Below, piece by piece: positions 15,510 to 23,874 of a stretch of 58,287 nucleotides of DNA; within the stretch, counting starts at the first letter, position 1, and each line of letters opens with the position of its first letter. Where the stretch lies: the NCBI GenBank assembly GCA_028876395.1, contig JAGWRX010000202.1, forward strand, positions 1-58,287, written 5' to 3'. The notes under the pieces were generated by a model. That model saw only the letters and a program-made list of their open reading frames with translations. It searched no databases and was not told where the DNA came from. The position numbers were made by a program, and so were the translations under genes. Source of the stretch: Acidobacteriota bacterium (lineage in GTDB: Bacteria; Acidobacteriota; Terriglobia; Terriglobales; Acidobacteriaceae).

Positions 15510-16465
15510 TGACGGCGAACATCACGAATGACCTCGGCTCTAATCTCGAGGAGAATCTAGAACGCTGGGCGAAAATGCTTCGCCATCCGGGAAGAAATCG
15601 AACAGTCTTCGACGCAATTTATTCAAGTAAGAAGGCGTCTTGGCGCAATGACGAGATAGCCGCTAAGACAGACTTGAACCGGAAAAATGCTAGCGAAGCA
15701 GCCAAAGCGTTACATGATCGAACCCTGTTGATTCGGCTTCCCGGGTTGCCGATTCGCTATTCCAAACGTCCCGACGTATATCGAGAAAAACGAAAACTTC
15801 TGACCTTGGCGGCTAGCCCGAAAAAACTTGCTGCTCTACCCACAAAACGGAAACCTCAGCCTAGTGCGCGAAGCCAGCGGCCGAACGCAATGGTTGGTAG
15901 AGCCATCCACATTACTGTGGATGAAATCGACAGCTTCTCCCGCGTCAGGCGAATTACTCCGGATGATGTCCCCCAAAAGCTGATACCAGAGAGACTCCCA
16001 GAAGACGTATTTAAGAATGGCATTGAAAATATCCTCGGTGAAAGAACGAGATTGAAGGATTGGGGCGGCGAGAACTTGGACCTATATTCCACAAATCTCG
16101 CAATCAAAGGGAAGCGCAAGGCTGTTGGCATCGCTCTGAAAGGGCCTGCAAAATCCGGTGCTCTCACGCCGGGAAAAATGGGTAAGAACGGTGATCAGAT
16201 CGATAGGCTTTTCTCTCAAGCCGTTGACGTTGCCATCGTTCAATACGAGGGCGATATAGCCATAAGCGTGCCCTCGCTAATGGATAAACTTGCTCGAGAG
16301 AAGGCGCGGAGTGAAGAGAAGAACATCTACTACTGCTTGATCAATCTTTTGGATTCTTACCGTTTGCGATTGGCGTATCAAAAGGCTTTCAAAGAGGCTT
16401 TGAACAAAGCTGATGCGAAGCGCGCAAAGCCCAAAAGTCGTGAGCGGAGGCGGCCGCGTAGATAG
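15509..16465 (+). CDS. Winged-helix/nuclease-like protein ending the HTH array, 318 aa
   Basis: No family recognised with certainty. ATG at 15509 overlaps the previous stop (TGATG) and has AGGAAAGG upstream. Residues about 18-90 look like a winged-helix (RTVFDAIYSSKKASWRNDEIAAKT, written in part; DLNRKNASEAAKALHDRTLLIR). Residues 92-130 form a basic, Pro-rich linker. Residues 165-250 look like a restriction-endonuclease-like core: helix GIENILGE, then ENLDLYST (Asp191), strand KAVGIALKG (Lys211), and GKMGKNGDQIDRLFSQ followed by VAIVQYEGDI. The position expected to hold Glu in an E-x-K motif is Ala209, so catalysis is uncertain. The tail is very basic (RERRRPRR). Codon use is less GC-rich than the flanks. 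Confidence 0.65.
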   Translation: MTANITNDLGSNLEENLERWAKMLRHPGRNRTVFDAIYSSKKASWRNDEIAAKTDLNRKNASEAAKALHDRTLLIRLPGLPIRYSKRPDVYREKRKLLTLAASPKKLAALPTKRKPQPSARSQRPNAMVGRAIHITVDEIDSFSRVRRITPDDVPQKLIPERLPEDVFKNGIENILGERTRLKDWGGENLDLYSTNLAIKGKRKAVGIALKGPAKSGALTPGKMGKNGDQIDRLFSQAVDVAIVQYEGDIAISVPSLMDKLAREKARSEEKNIYYCLINLLDSYRLRLAYQKAFKEALNKADAKRAKPKSRERRRPRR

Positions 16466-16786
16466 TTTTCGCAAGGAGTATTTGCACCACTCCCCGGCGC
16501 CGTCCTTTCCCGCCCCTCGCGCCGAGATTGCTGGAATTCCCTCTCAGATCAATCGGTGATTTTCAGCACCCTTTTGAGCACCAAAGATCGAAGGGTGTAA
16601 GTGGAATTGGGCCAAAACCTCTGCCGCGCATGGACAAAGGTCTCATCAGTGCTGATAAGTCGGCAAGTGTCCAAAGATATCCGAAACCCATTTGGCGAGG
16701 GCTGCACGCCGATCTGATCTTTCCTGGTCGGTTCCTCGCCTATCGAGAACGACTCTTTGATGTCGACTGTCCCATTCCTCTGTGAG
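16466..16786. other. Intergenic right flank of the HTH island
   Basis: 321 bp with no supported gene. A minus-strand frame of about 70 codons ending at 16549 reads somewhat like protein but has no start codon and runs into the helicase 3' end, so it may be a gene remnant. No tRNA, integrase or attachment-site repeat matching the left flank was seen. Confidence 0.5.
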
Positions 16787-18778
16787 TCATTGGGTCTTGG
16801 GCTCGAAGAACATCTCCACGTCGGTGATGCTGGTGGTCATGCGGTAGGGTGGCAGGCTCTTGAGAAACGTCTGCCCATAGCGTTGCCTGCGCACGCGCGG
16901 GTCCAGCAGCACCAGCACGCCGCGATCCTCCAGCGACCGAATCAGCCGCCCAAAGCCCTGCTTCAGCGTGAGCACCGCCGACGGCACCTGGTAGTCAAAG
17001 AAGGGCTTGCCGCCGGCCTCTTCAATGGCCTTCATGCGCGCCTGCACCACCGGGTCGTTGGGCACGGCAAAGGGCAGCCGGTCAATGATGACGCAACTCA
17101 GCGCCTCGCCCTGCACGTCCACGCCCTGCCAGAAGCTCGACGTGCCAAATAGCACCGCGTTTGGAGTGGCACGGAATTCATCTAAAAGAGCCCGGCGCGG
17201 AGCGCTGCCGTGCAGCAGGATGGGGAAATCCAGCACCGGCAGCAGCCGCTCGTAGAGGGCGCGCATCTGGCTGTAACTCGTGAAGAGGCAGAAGGCTCGC
17301 CCGCGCGTAATCTCCAGCACGCGCCGGATGCACTCCGCCGCAGCCTCGGGAAAGTCCGGCTCGCGGGGGTCAGGCATCTCGGGCGGCAGGTAGAGCAGCG
17401 CCTGCTCGCCGTAGCGAAAGTGCGACGGCACCACCAGTTCCCGCGCCTCCGCCAGCCCCAGCCGCTTGCGGATATGCTCAAAGCCCCCCTGCACCGTGAG
17501 CGTGGCCGAGGTGAGCACGGCCGTGGGAATCGTCTCAAACACCATCTCGCGCAGCAGCTCGGAGACATCAATCGGCGTGGCCTGCATGAAAGTACTGCGT
17601 ACGGCAGACCTATGGTTGTGCGTGGAAGGGCCGGAGACGCGCCGCTCCAGCCAATACACCATGTTGCTGGCATTCGACTCCAGCAGAAACTCCAGCTCCG
17701 AGCGCAGCCGCGCCACGCGCTTCTTCAGTCCCGGCGCCTCATCCACTCCCTTCAGCGCGTCGATCTCCGCCTCCAGCCGCTTGAGCGTGGCGCGCACGCT
17801 CATATACAGGTCGCCGGAAGTCTCCAGAAACTCCTCGCGCTCGGCAAAGGGCTGGCGGCCATCGCCCGTCATCGGCAGCCCGGCAAAGAACATGCGCGCC
17901 CGCTCGCGCAGTTGCTGCGTCACGGGAGCCACATTGCCCGCGCCCTCCTTGCCGCGCAGCAGTACATCGGTGTCCCGCGCCAGCTCTTCAAAGCGGATGT
18001 TGCTCACCGACAGGCCAAAGTAGCTCGACGCCACTTCTTCCAGCTCGTGCGCCTCATCAAACACCACCGCCGCGGCCTCCGGCAGAACGCCTGCGTCCGG
18101 CGCGCCCGCGGCCTCCTGCTTCACCGCCAGATCGGCAAAGAACAGGTGGTGATTCACGATAATGATGTCCGACTCCAGCGCCTTGCGCCGCATCTCGGTG
18201 ATGAAGCAGCGCTGGTAGTCCGGGCAGGTGCTGCCCAGGCAGGCCTCGGAGCGCGCGTCCAGCTTGTGCCACAGCGCGCTCGACTCGGGCAGCCCGGCCA
18301 GCTCGGAGCGGTCGCCGGTCTCGGTCGTCTGTTCCCACTCGGCAATCTGGCGGTACTGATCGATCTCCTCAAGGCCGGAGAGAATCGGCTGCGTGCGCAG
18401 CGCCACCAGCTTGTGGCGGCACAGGTAGTTGGCGCGGCCCTTCATGTAGCAGACGCGCAGCCCGCCGAGCAGCGACTCAAGGAAAGGCACATCGCGAAAG
18501 TAGAGCTGATCCTGCAGCGCCTTGGTGCCGGTGGAGACGATCACCCGCTGCCCCGTGCGCAGCGCGGGCAGCAGATAGGCCAGCGTCTTGCCCGTGCCCG
18601 TGCCAGCCTCCACAATCAGGTGGCGGCGCTCGGCCAGCGCGCGCTCCACGGCCTTGGCCATCTCCAACTGCCCCGGACGGTACTCATACGGCAGCTCGGA
18701 GCGCGCCAGAATGCCGCCCGGTGCAAAAAACTCATGCAGAGTCGGCAAGGCGCGGGTTGTCTCATCAGTGAGGGGCAT
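16787..18778 (-). CDS. dinG: DinG/XPD-family ATP-dependent DNA helicase
   Basis: Superfamily 2 helicase of the Rad3/XPD group, 663 aa, acting in DNA repair or replication-conflict resolution. Walker A is EAGTGTGKTLAY (about 57-68) and the DEAH box is VFDEAHELEEV. Between them lie the four cysteines of the family iron-sulfur cluster: one in NYLCRHK and three in CLGSTCPDYQRC. C-terminal helicase motifs are CLFTSYSQMRALYERL, FGTSSFWQGVDVQGEAL, IIDRLPFAVPNDP and QGFGRLIRS. Length and the iron-sulfur pattern favour DinG/YoaA. It stands alone on the minus strand. Confidence 0.93.
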   Translation of the reverse strand: MPLTDETTRALPTLHEFFAPGGILARSELPYEYRPGQLEMAKAVERALAERRHLIVEAGTGTGKTLAYLLPALRTGQRVIVSTGTKALQDQLYFRDVPFLESLLGGLRVCYMKGRANYLCRHKLVALRTQPILSGLEEIDQYRQIAEWEQTTETGDRSELAGLPESSALWHKLDARSEACLGSTCPDYQRCFITEMRRKALESDIIIVNHHLFFADLAVKQEAAGAPDAGVLPEAAAVVFDEAHELEEVASSYFGLSVSNIRFEELARDTDVLLRGKEGAGNVAPVTQQLRERARMFFAGLPMTGDGRQPFAEREEFLETSGDLYMSVRATLKRLEAEIDALKGVDEAPGLKKRVARLRSELEFLLESNASNMVYWLERRVSGPSTHNHRSAVRSTFMQATPIDVSELLREMVFETIPTAVLTSATLTVQGGFEHIRKRLGLAEARELVVPSHFRYGEQALLYLPPEMPDPREPDFPEAAAECIRRVLEITRGRAFCLFTSYSQMRALYERLLPVLDFPILLHGSAPRRALLDEFRATPNAVLFGTSSFWQGVDVQGEALSCVIIDRLPFAVPNDPVVQARMKAIEEAGGKPFFDYQVPSAVLTLKQGFGRLIRSLEDRGVLVLLDPRVRRQRYGQTFLKSLPPYRMTTSITDVEMFFEPKTQ

Positions 18779-18862
18779 CGGGGCCGGGCGCTTTCTCCAT
18801 CATAGTGATGCAACCCGGCCCCGCGCCGAGGCCACTACGGCAACCTCAAAGAGCTTAGACAG

Positions 18863-19138
18863 TCAGCCTTCCGCCGTCGTCGGATCGATGACCGTCTTCA
18901 CCTGTGCCACGCTGTTGGCAGGGAAGCCGCCCAGCCGCGCGTGCTCGCGGACCATCTGCTCGTTCGGAGCGATGTAGACGCAGTAGATCTTGTTGTCTGT
19001 CACATAGCTGTGCAGCCACTGAATCTCCGAACCAAGCTGCTGCAAAACGCCGCAGGACTTTTGGGAGATGGCCTTGATGGTCTCCGGCGGAAGGGCGCCA
19101 GCGCCGGGAAGTTCACGCTCAATGACGTACTTTGGCAT
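18863..19138 (-). CDS. DUF4242 family protein, 91 aa
   Basis: Small cytosolic ferredoxin-like-fold protein of the DUF4242 (nickel-binding SCO4226-like) family; role not established. The start MPKYVIEREL at 19138 follows AAGGAGG at about 8 nt; the frame is open further upstream without a signal. Family pattern: PKYVIERELPGAGALPPE, a conserved Cys in SQKSCGVLQQLG, IQWLHSYVTDNKIYCVYIAP and ENE-like NEQMVREHARLGGFP. It is divergent from der. Confidence 0.85.
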   Translation of the reverse strand: MPKYVIERELPGAGALPPETIKAISQKSCGVLQQLGSEIQWLHSYVTDNKIYCVYIAPNEQMVREHARLGGFPANSVAQVKTVIDPTTAEG

Positions 19139-19203
19139 GGGTACAACCTCCTTGCAGATGGGGGAATTGCCGCAGTGTAACCGCAAAATGGGCGTCTATG
19201 CAC

Positions 19204-19231
19204 GATATTCGAAACGAGAAGCACGAATATC
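19204..19231. promoter_or_regulatory. Perfect spaced dyad GATATTCG-N12-CGAATATC
   Basis: Two exact 8-bp arms in inverted orientation with centres 20 bp apart, lying between the divergent DUF4242 and der genes. The spacing suits a dimeric regulator contacting one DNA face. The bound factor is unknown. Confidence 0.4.
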
Positions 19232-19383
19232 CCTTGCCCCGCGCCGTGCAGAATGGCCCGCCCGGAATCGCCCAGGCATCCCGCCGGACGGTACACTTGA
19301 GTAACAGCCCTTGCAGGGAAGTACATGTGGGAACCAGCCCGCAGGGGGAGCCTGGCGCCGCCAGGTTCTTATTGGAGAGTCTT

Positions 19384-20853
19384 TTGCCGACGTATCGCAG
19401 ATCGGTTGTACCGGCCAGGGCCGGCGCGCAGGCGCTGCCGCTTGTGGCCATTGTGGGCCGCCCCAATGTGGGCAAGTCCACCCTTTTCAACCGTCTAACC
19501 GGCAGCCGCCGCTCCATTGTCGGCGACGAGCCCGGCATCACACGCGACCGCATCTATGGCGAGTACGAGTGGGCCGGCCGCCACTTCCGCTTGGTCGACA
19601 CCGGTGGCATCGTGCCCGACGACCCCGAGCTGATTCCCACCGAAATCTACAACCAGGCCAAAGTCGCGCTCGCCGAGGCCGACGCCCTCGTCCTCGTGGT
19701 CGATGCCCGCACGGAGCTCGCCAGCCCCGACTACGATCTGGTGAAGCTCCTGATTCGCGGCGGCAAGCCCGTCTTCCTCGCCGTCAATAAAGTCGAGGGC
19801 GAGGCGATGAGCTATGCGGCGGAAAATTTCCGCAAGCTGGGCATCCGCAACGTCTTCCCCATCAGCTCCGAGCATGCCCTGGGCATCGGCGATCTGCTCG
19901 ACGCCATTTCCGAGGCCATTCCCGCGGCGCCCGAGGCAGAAGAACAAGCCACCGCTGAAGCCGAGACGCCGCAGGAAGGCTCTGAGGACGCCGAGTCCCC
20001 GGTGCACCGCACCCACGGCGAATTCGAGCAGCACGAAACCTCCATCGCCATCATCGGCAGGCCGAACGTCGGCAAGTCCACGCTGCTCAACGCGCTCACC
20101 GGCACCAGCCGCGCCATCGTCTCGCCCATCGCCGGCACCACGCGCGACGCCGTCGATGAAGTCGTCGAGTTCGAGGGCAGCCAACTTCGATTTGTGGACA
20201 CGGCAGGCATCCGCCGCAAGGGCAAAACGCACCTGATGGCCGAGAAGCTCAGCGTCGTCATGGCGCGCCGCCACCTCGAAGCCGCCGACGTCGCCCTGCT
20301 CGTCATCGACGCCACCGAGGGCGTCACCGCCAGCGACGCCACCATCGGCGGATACGCCCACGAGAGCGGCCGCAGCGTCATTATCCTCGTCAACAAGTGG
20401 GACGCCGTCACCACCGGCCGCACCGACGGCAAGCCGCCCGCCGACCGCGAAATCTTCGAGAAGCAACTGCGCTCGTCGCTCAAATACCTGAGCTATGCGC
20501 CGGTCATCTTTCTTTCCGCGCTTGAAGGAACGGGTCTTGGCCGTGTGCTCAATGAAGTAAAGGCCGTGGCCGCCGAGCGACGCAAGCGCGTGACAACAGG
20601 GCAGATGAACCGCTTCCTCGACAAGATCGACTTCCAGCGCGCGCCGGTGCCCATGGCCAAGCGCATCCGCATCTTCTATATGACGCAGGCCGCCGTCGCC
20701 CCGCCCACCTTCGTGCTCTTCACCGACCGCGACATCAAGCTGCACTTCGCCTTCGAGCGCTTCCTCGAAAACCAGATCCGCGAGGCCTTCGGCTTCAAAG
20801 GCACCCCCATCTGGTTCAAGGTCAAGGCGCGCAACGAAAAGAAGGACGAGTAA
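19384..20853 (+). CDS. der: GTPase Der (EngA), 50S ribosome assembly
   Basis: Double-GTPase essential for 50S maturation. TTG at 19384 is favoured because GGAG sits 6 nt upstream, giving 489 aa; a GTG at 19327 is an alternative. First G domain: VAIVGRPNVGKSTLFNRLTG, DTGG, NKVEG. Second: IAIIGRPNVGKSTLLNALTG, DTAGIRRKGKTH, NKWD and SALEGTG. The C-terminal KH-like domain ends with RFLENQIREAFGFKGTPIWF. The linker between domains (APEAEEQATAEAETPQEGSE) is longer and more acidic than usual. Confidence 0.94.
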   Translation: MPTYRRSVVPARAGAQALPLVAIVGRPNVGKSTLFNRLTGSRRSIVGDEPGITRDRIYGEYEWAGRHFRLVDTGGIVPDDPELIPTEIYNQAKVALAEADALVLVVDARTELASPDYDLVKLLIRGGKPVFLAVNKVEGEAMSYAAENFRKLGIRNVFPISSEHALGIGDLLDAISEAIPAAPEAEEQATAEAETPQEGSEDAESPVHRTHGEFEQHETSIAIIGRPNVGKSTLLNALTGTSRAIVSPIAGTTRDAVDEVVEFEGSQLRFVDTAGIRRKGKTHLMAEKLSVVMARRHLEAADVALLVIDATEGVTASDATIGGYAHESGRSVIILVNKWDAVTTGRTDGKPPADREIFEKQLRSSLKYLSYAPVIFLSALEGTGLGRVLNEVKAVAAERRKRVTTGQMNRFLDKIDFQRAPVPMAKRIRIFYMTQAAVAPPTFVLFTDRDIKLHFAFERFLENQIREAFGFKGTPIWFKVKARNEKKDE

Positions 20854-20889
20854 GGGAAAAGCGCAGGGCAAGACCCCGCCATCACTGAG

Positions 20890-22506
20890 TTAGAAAATGC
20901 ATTTATAGGAAGTTAGCTTCGCCTGTAAGTTGGGCACACTGACGTTGGCAAGATCGACGCTGTTCTGCAAGGCAAGCCCAGCCGCAACACCTGCCACCTC
21001 GCCCAGCGTCATGTAAGTCGGCTCCACGCGAAGAGCGCTATAGCCTACGTGCGACGCGCTTACGCAAACGGGAACAGCCAGGTTGGAGACTTCGCTGGCA
21101 TTGGGAACGAGCGAGCGGTAAGGGATCTGGTATCCCTGAGTCACCGGCTCAAAGTACGCCCCATCAAAAACGATCCCGGTCTGCATCGACCCATTCCATA
21201 ACTCTGTCATCCCAAAGACTCCGCAGTAATGACTGTCGAGGTTCCACATTCCCCGCGCGATGCTGTCTGCCTTCGTCGTCTGGGTAAGCATGTCGGCTTG
21301 AGCCATCACATACTGTCCCCGCAGCCGGCGCGCCTCGCGCACGTACATTTGCCATGGCCAGTTACCGTGATCGGTGTACTCATCCGCGGCAAGGCCGTAG
21401 GCGCTCATCCCTGTTCTGACGGACAAAGGCACAGATATGTCGTTGGCCAGAAAGTAGAGCCAGCCGGCTACGTAGTTATAGTGGTCCTGCCAGATGGCGA
21501 GCCGAGCCGTCGGGCTGGCGTTCGGGTAGGTCCAGTTTGCCCCCGCATGGTCCGCCGAAATATTCGTGTCAGAGAGTAAGGCATATTTCTGATTCGGCAA
21601 CGCCTGGGGAGACATCAGCTCGGTGACTGAACTGATTCCAGCCGCCTGGATAAATTTCTGCAGTAACCCATAGCGGTCCGGATTGTAATTCGGCGGCGCG
21701 GGAAACGGAATCAGGATGACCGGGTTTGTAGTCATGGTGGTCCGGAAGGTGTAGGCCATGATCATGCCATCGGCCTGGCCGGCCGTCTCGTTCGGGTTGG
21801 GCAGGGTATCAGGCCAGGGATTTCCGCTGGAGTCATCGATCGCGAAAGGCATAAGCGCTGTCTGAATCCCCCAGCCGGCCAGGCTCTCGCCATATTGGGA
21901 GCTGCTTTCCCGGCCCACAGCGTAGCTGACTCCAGCCAGCGCCATCAGGTCGCCTTCATAGGACGCATCCACCCATTGCGTGGCTTGCACCACCGACGAA
22001 TCACTCAGGGTCGCTGACTGAATCCGGGTTCCATTCTTGCTGACGCTGGCGACGGGCGCCCCCTTCAGTAACTTGATGCTGTATTTTTCGATGTACTGAA
22101 GGAAGAGAGCTTCAGCCACGTGGGGCTCGAAGTTATATTGCGGTGTTCCGCTGGTGTTTCCGTACAAGGCAGCGATGTCGAGATAGAACTGGGCAGTGAG
22201 TCCTCCGATCGCAGCATGGTAAACGGAGTCTGTGATTCCCAGGCCGCTGGTTATTGCGCCGCCCACATGCTGCGTGGGTTCGATAAGAGCCACTTTTGCG
22301 CCCATCCGCGCAGCAGCCATACCCGCAAGGATGCCCCCCGGCGTAGCCCCAAAGACGACGAGGTCAAACGCATTGCCTGTGCCGCCTCCGCCTGTCGGAG
22401 TGCTTCCCGGGTTCCCGCTGCCATTGCAGCCCGCTAGGGAGGCGCTCAGGCAGGCCGCTGCCCCGATTGTGGAAGCAATGGCGGCCCTGCGCGTGATCGT
22501 ATGCAT
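20890..22506 (-). CDS. Exported FAD-dependent oxidoreductase (FAD_oxidored type), 538 aa
   Basis: Predicted flavoprotein acting outside the cytoplasm; substrate unknown. The N-terminus MHTITRRAAIASTIGAAAC combines a twin-arginine motif with a lipobox-like LAGC, so it may be a Tat-exported lipoprotein. After a Gly/Thr-rich linker the Rossmann motif reads FDLVVFGATPGGILAGMAAA, followed by ALIEPTQHVGGAITSGLG, WVDASYEGDLMALAGVSYAVGRES and the C-terminal YSALRVEPTYMTLGEVAG, all typical of this family. It is convergent with der and alone on its strand. Confidence 0.88.
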   Translation of the reverse strand: MHTITRRAAIASTIGAAACLSASLAGCNGSGNPGSTPTGGGGTGNAFDLVVFGATPGGILAGMAAARMGAKVALIEPTQHVGGAITSGLGITDSVYHAAIGGLTAQFYLDIAALYGNTSGTPQYNFEPHVAEALFLQYIEKYSIKLLKGAPVASVSKNGTRIQSATLSDSSVVQATQWVDASYEGDLMALAGVSYAVGRESSSQYGESLAGWGIQTALMPFAIDDSSGNPWPDTLPNPNETAGQADGMIMAYTFRTTMTTNPVILIPFPAPPNYNPDRYGLLQKFIQAAGISSVTELMSPQALPNQKYALLSDTNISADHAGANWTYPNASPTARLAIWQDHYNYVAGWLYFLANDISVPLSVRTGMSAYGLAADEYTDHGNWPWQMYVREARRLRGQYVMAQADMLTQTTKADSIARGMWNLDSHYCGVFGMTELWNGSMQTGIVFDGAYFEPVTQGYQIPYRSLVPNASEVSNLAVPVCVSASHVGYSALRVEPTYMTLGEVAGVAAGLALQNSVDLANVSVPNLQAKLTSYKCIF

Positions 22507-22938
22507 CGTCTGCAGCCCTCTGTGCTGACACCGGCGCCGTCTCTTTTGACAGACAGCAACCAGCGCGGACTCGATCCATAGGTCCGCTTACGGACTTCAA
22601 TTGCCACACATAGCGTACATCGAAAGGCGGATGGCATACCCATCCCGGTCTCCATTTCCCAGCCACAAACTCAGGATGCTCCACCCATGGCGCCCGCCCA
22701 GGCGGGCGACAGGGGGGAAAAGCACGAACCCACTCAGCCAGGCAAACTGGCCCAACCTTTAGCGGTTGCCCCATCCTTGTCGAGCGCGCCAGCGAACGAC
22801 AGGATGGGAGGCTGCGCCTCACACCCGGCCAGCCCAAAACTGTCTCCGCCCGTTTTGCAGATCAATTCCCCACCCTGTCGCAGGCAGGCCCTTGGTGAGT
22901 CGACGAATGCAATCGATGAGACCGATTCCAGCCCACGG
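22507..22938. other. Intergenic stretch with hairpin and repeat copy 1
   Basis: 432 bp without a supported gene. It contains a perfect GC hairpin CGCCCGCC-CA-GGCGGGCG at 22691-22708 and the first copy of a diverged intergenic repeat (listed separately). Short open frames are frame shadows of the repeat. Confidence 0.55.
22748..22874 (+). repeat. Diverged intergenic repeat, copy 1
   Basis: About 127 bp sharing long matching blocks with 23746-23872, for example GGCCCAACCTTT, GCGAACGACAGG and a shared ending ATTCCCCAC. The two direct copies flank the membrane-protein gene at 22939-23670. No coding pattern was found in either. Confidence 0.7.
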
Positions 22939-23670
22939 TCATTGCGACCGCAGCACGAGCTTGTCATACAAGCCGCCGACAATGGTCCCCACGATTAAAG
23001 TGGCCAGAACGATGTAACCCGCTTCAATCATGAACAATTCATGAGGCAGTCTTGCGATGCCATACCAGCTCGCTGCGATCACGGCTCCGCAAAGCAGTGC
23101 AGACATCAGGACTCCCTGAAGCACGCCTTTGCGATGAGACACGGCAAGGAGCCACGCGACTCCGTAGGCGAAGAGGAGGCAGACAGCTGCGGTAAGCAGG
23201 TGCGGCGAGAGCCACCACACCATCTGCTTGACCTGCGCATGCGTGAGCCCGACGGCGTCCATCCACTGCGCGCGGAACATATAGTGCGAATGCCAGATGG
23301 CTCCGACGTACCAGGCGACGAACGCCGCCAGAAGAACGGGGAGGTGGTAGATCTGTTTCCTTCCCACCTTCACTTCGCCTTGTTTGTAAGGTTCTGCCTC
23401 AATCGCCTGGGACAAGCACTCCTGGTTGCACTGCGAGCGTTCCGGCCAGCGCGTACAGTCACACAAGCGCAAACGGGGACTTCCCTCCATGACTGTCGCT
23501 TCTGCATGCCGCAGATCAATGCCGACGACGGCCGGTCTCTGGTCCTCGGGGCATGTCACCGGTCGACCGCCCGAATACCGCTCGTAAATCGCACGGCGCC
23601 AGAATGCCGGGAGGAGCAGCAGGAAGGAAACAACAACAGCAAAGACCACGAGCCAGATGAGGAAGAACAT
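22939..23670 (-). CDS. Membrane protein with Cys-rich N-terminal segment and DUF1761-like C-terminus, 243 aa
   Basis: Function unknown. An N-terminal anchor (IWLVVFAVVVSFLLLLPAFW) is followed by a soluble loop holding five cysteines, among them CDCTRWPERSQCNQECL, which could bind metal. From residue about 108 four hydrophobic segments follow. The segment GAIWHSHYMFRAQWMDAVGLT resembles the W(Y/H)S-x-x-F-x-x-x-WM pattern of DUF1761 membrane proteins. The gene is alone and flanked by two copies of the same intergenic repeat. Confidence 0.7.
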   Translation of the reverse strand: MFFLIWLVVFAVVVSFLLLLPAFWRRAIYERYSGGRPVTCPEDQRPAVVGIDLRHAEATVMEGSPRLRLCDCTRWPERSQCNQECLSQAIEAEPYKQGEVKVGRKQIYHLPVLLAAFVAWYVGAIWHSHYMFRAQWMDAVGLTHAQVKQMVWWLSPHLLTAAVCLLFAYGVAWLLAVSHRKGVLQGVLMSALLCGAVIAASWYGIARLPHELFMIEAGYIVLATLIVGTIVGGLYDKLVLRSQ

Positions 23671-23745
23671 GGCCCACCACCTTTTGTGCCGGAAGTCTGC
23701 GCCCCTGGCAAAATTGATTCAGTGATCCCCGTCACAATTGGGGGT

Positions 23746-23872
23746 CGGCCCAACCTTTCGCGATTGCCCCACGCTTGTCGATCGTCCCAGCGAACGACAG
23801 GGCGGGAAACCACAAATCCCATCCAGCCACCCCCCAGAATTTTCCCCACCTGTTTTGGCAGCTCATTCCCAC
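23746..23872 (+). repeat. Diverged intergenic repeat, copy 2
   Basis: Second direct copy of the element at 22748-22874, with the shared core CCAGCGAACGACAGG. It abuts the end of the M1-like gene. Confidence 0.7.
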
Positions 23873-23874
23873 AT

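Noticed and set aside
16549..16770. Minus-strand open frame of about 70 codons after the helicase gene
   Set aside because: Somewhat protein-like but without any start codon and continuous with the helicase 3' end in another frame. Possible gene remnant, not called.
14143..16786. Island as an integrated phage or integrative element with att sites
   Set aside because: No integrase, tRNA, transposase or matching flanking repeat could be found; only base composition and gene content mark it.
17210..18805. 531-codon plus-strand frame opposite the helicase
   Set aside because: Arg/Gln/Leu-rich shadow; the DinG motifs are all on the other strand.
19495..20871. 458-codon minus-strand frame opposite der
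   Set aside because: Antisense shadow of der with Gly/Val/Asp-rich low-complexity translation.
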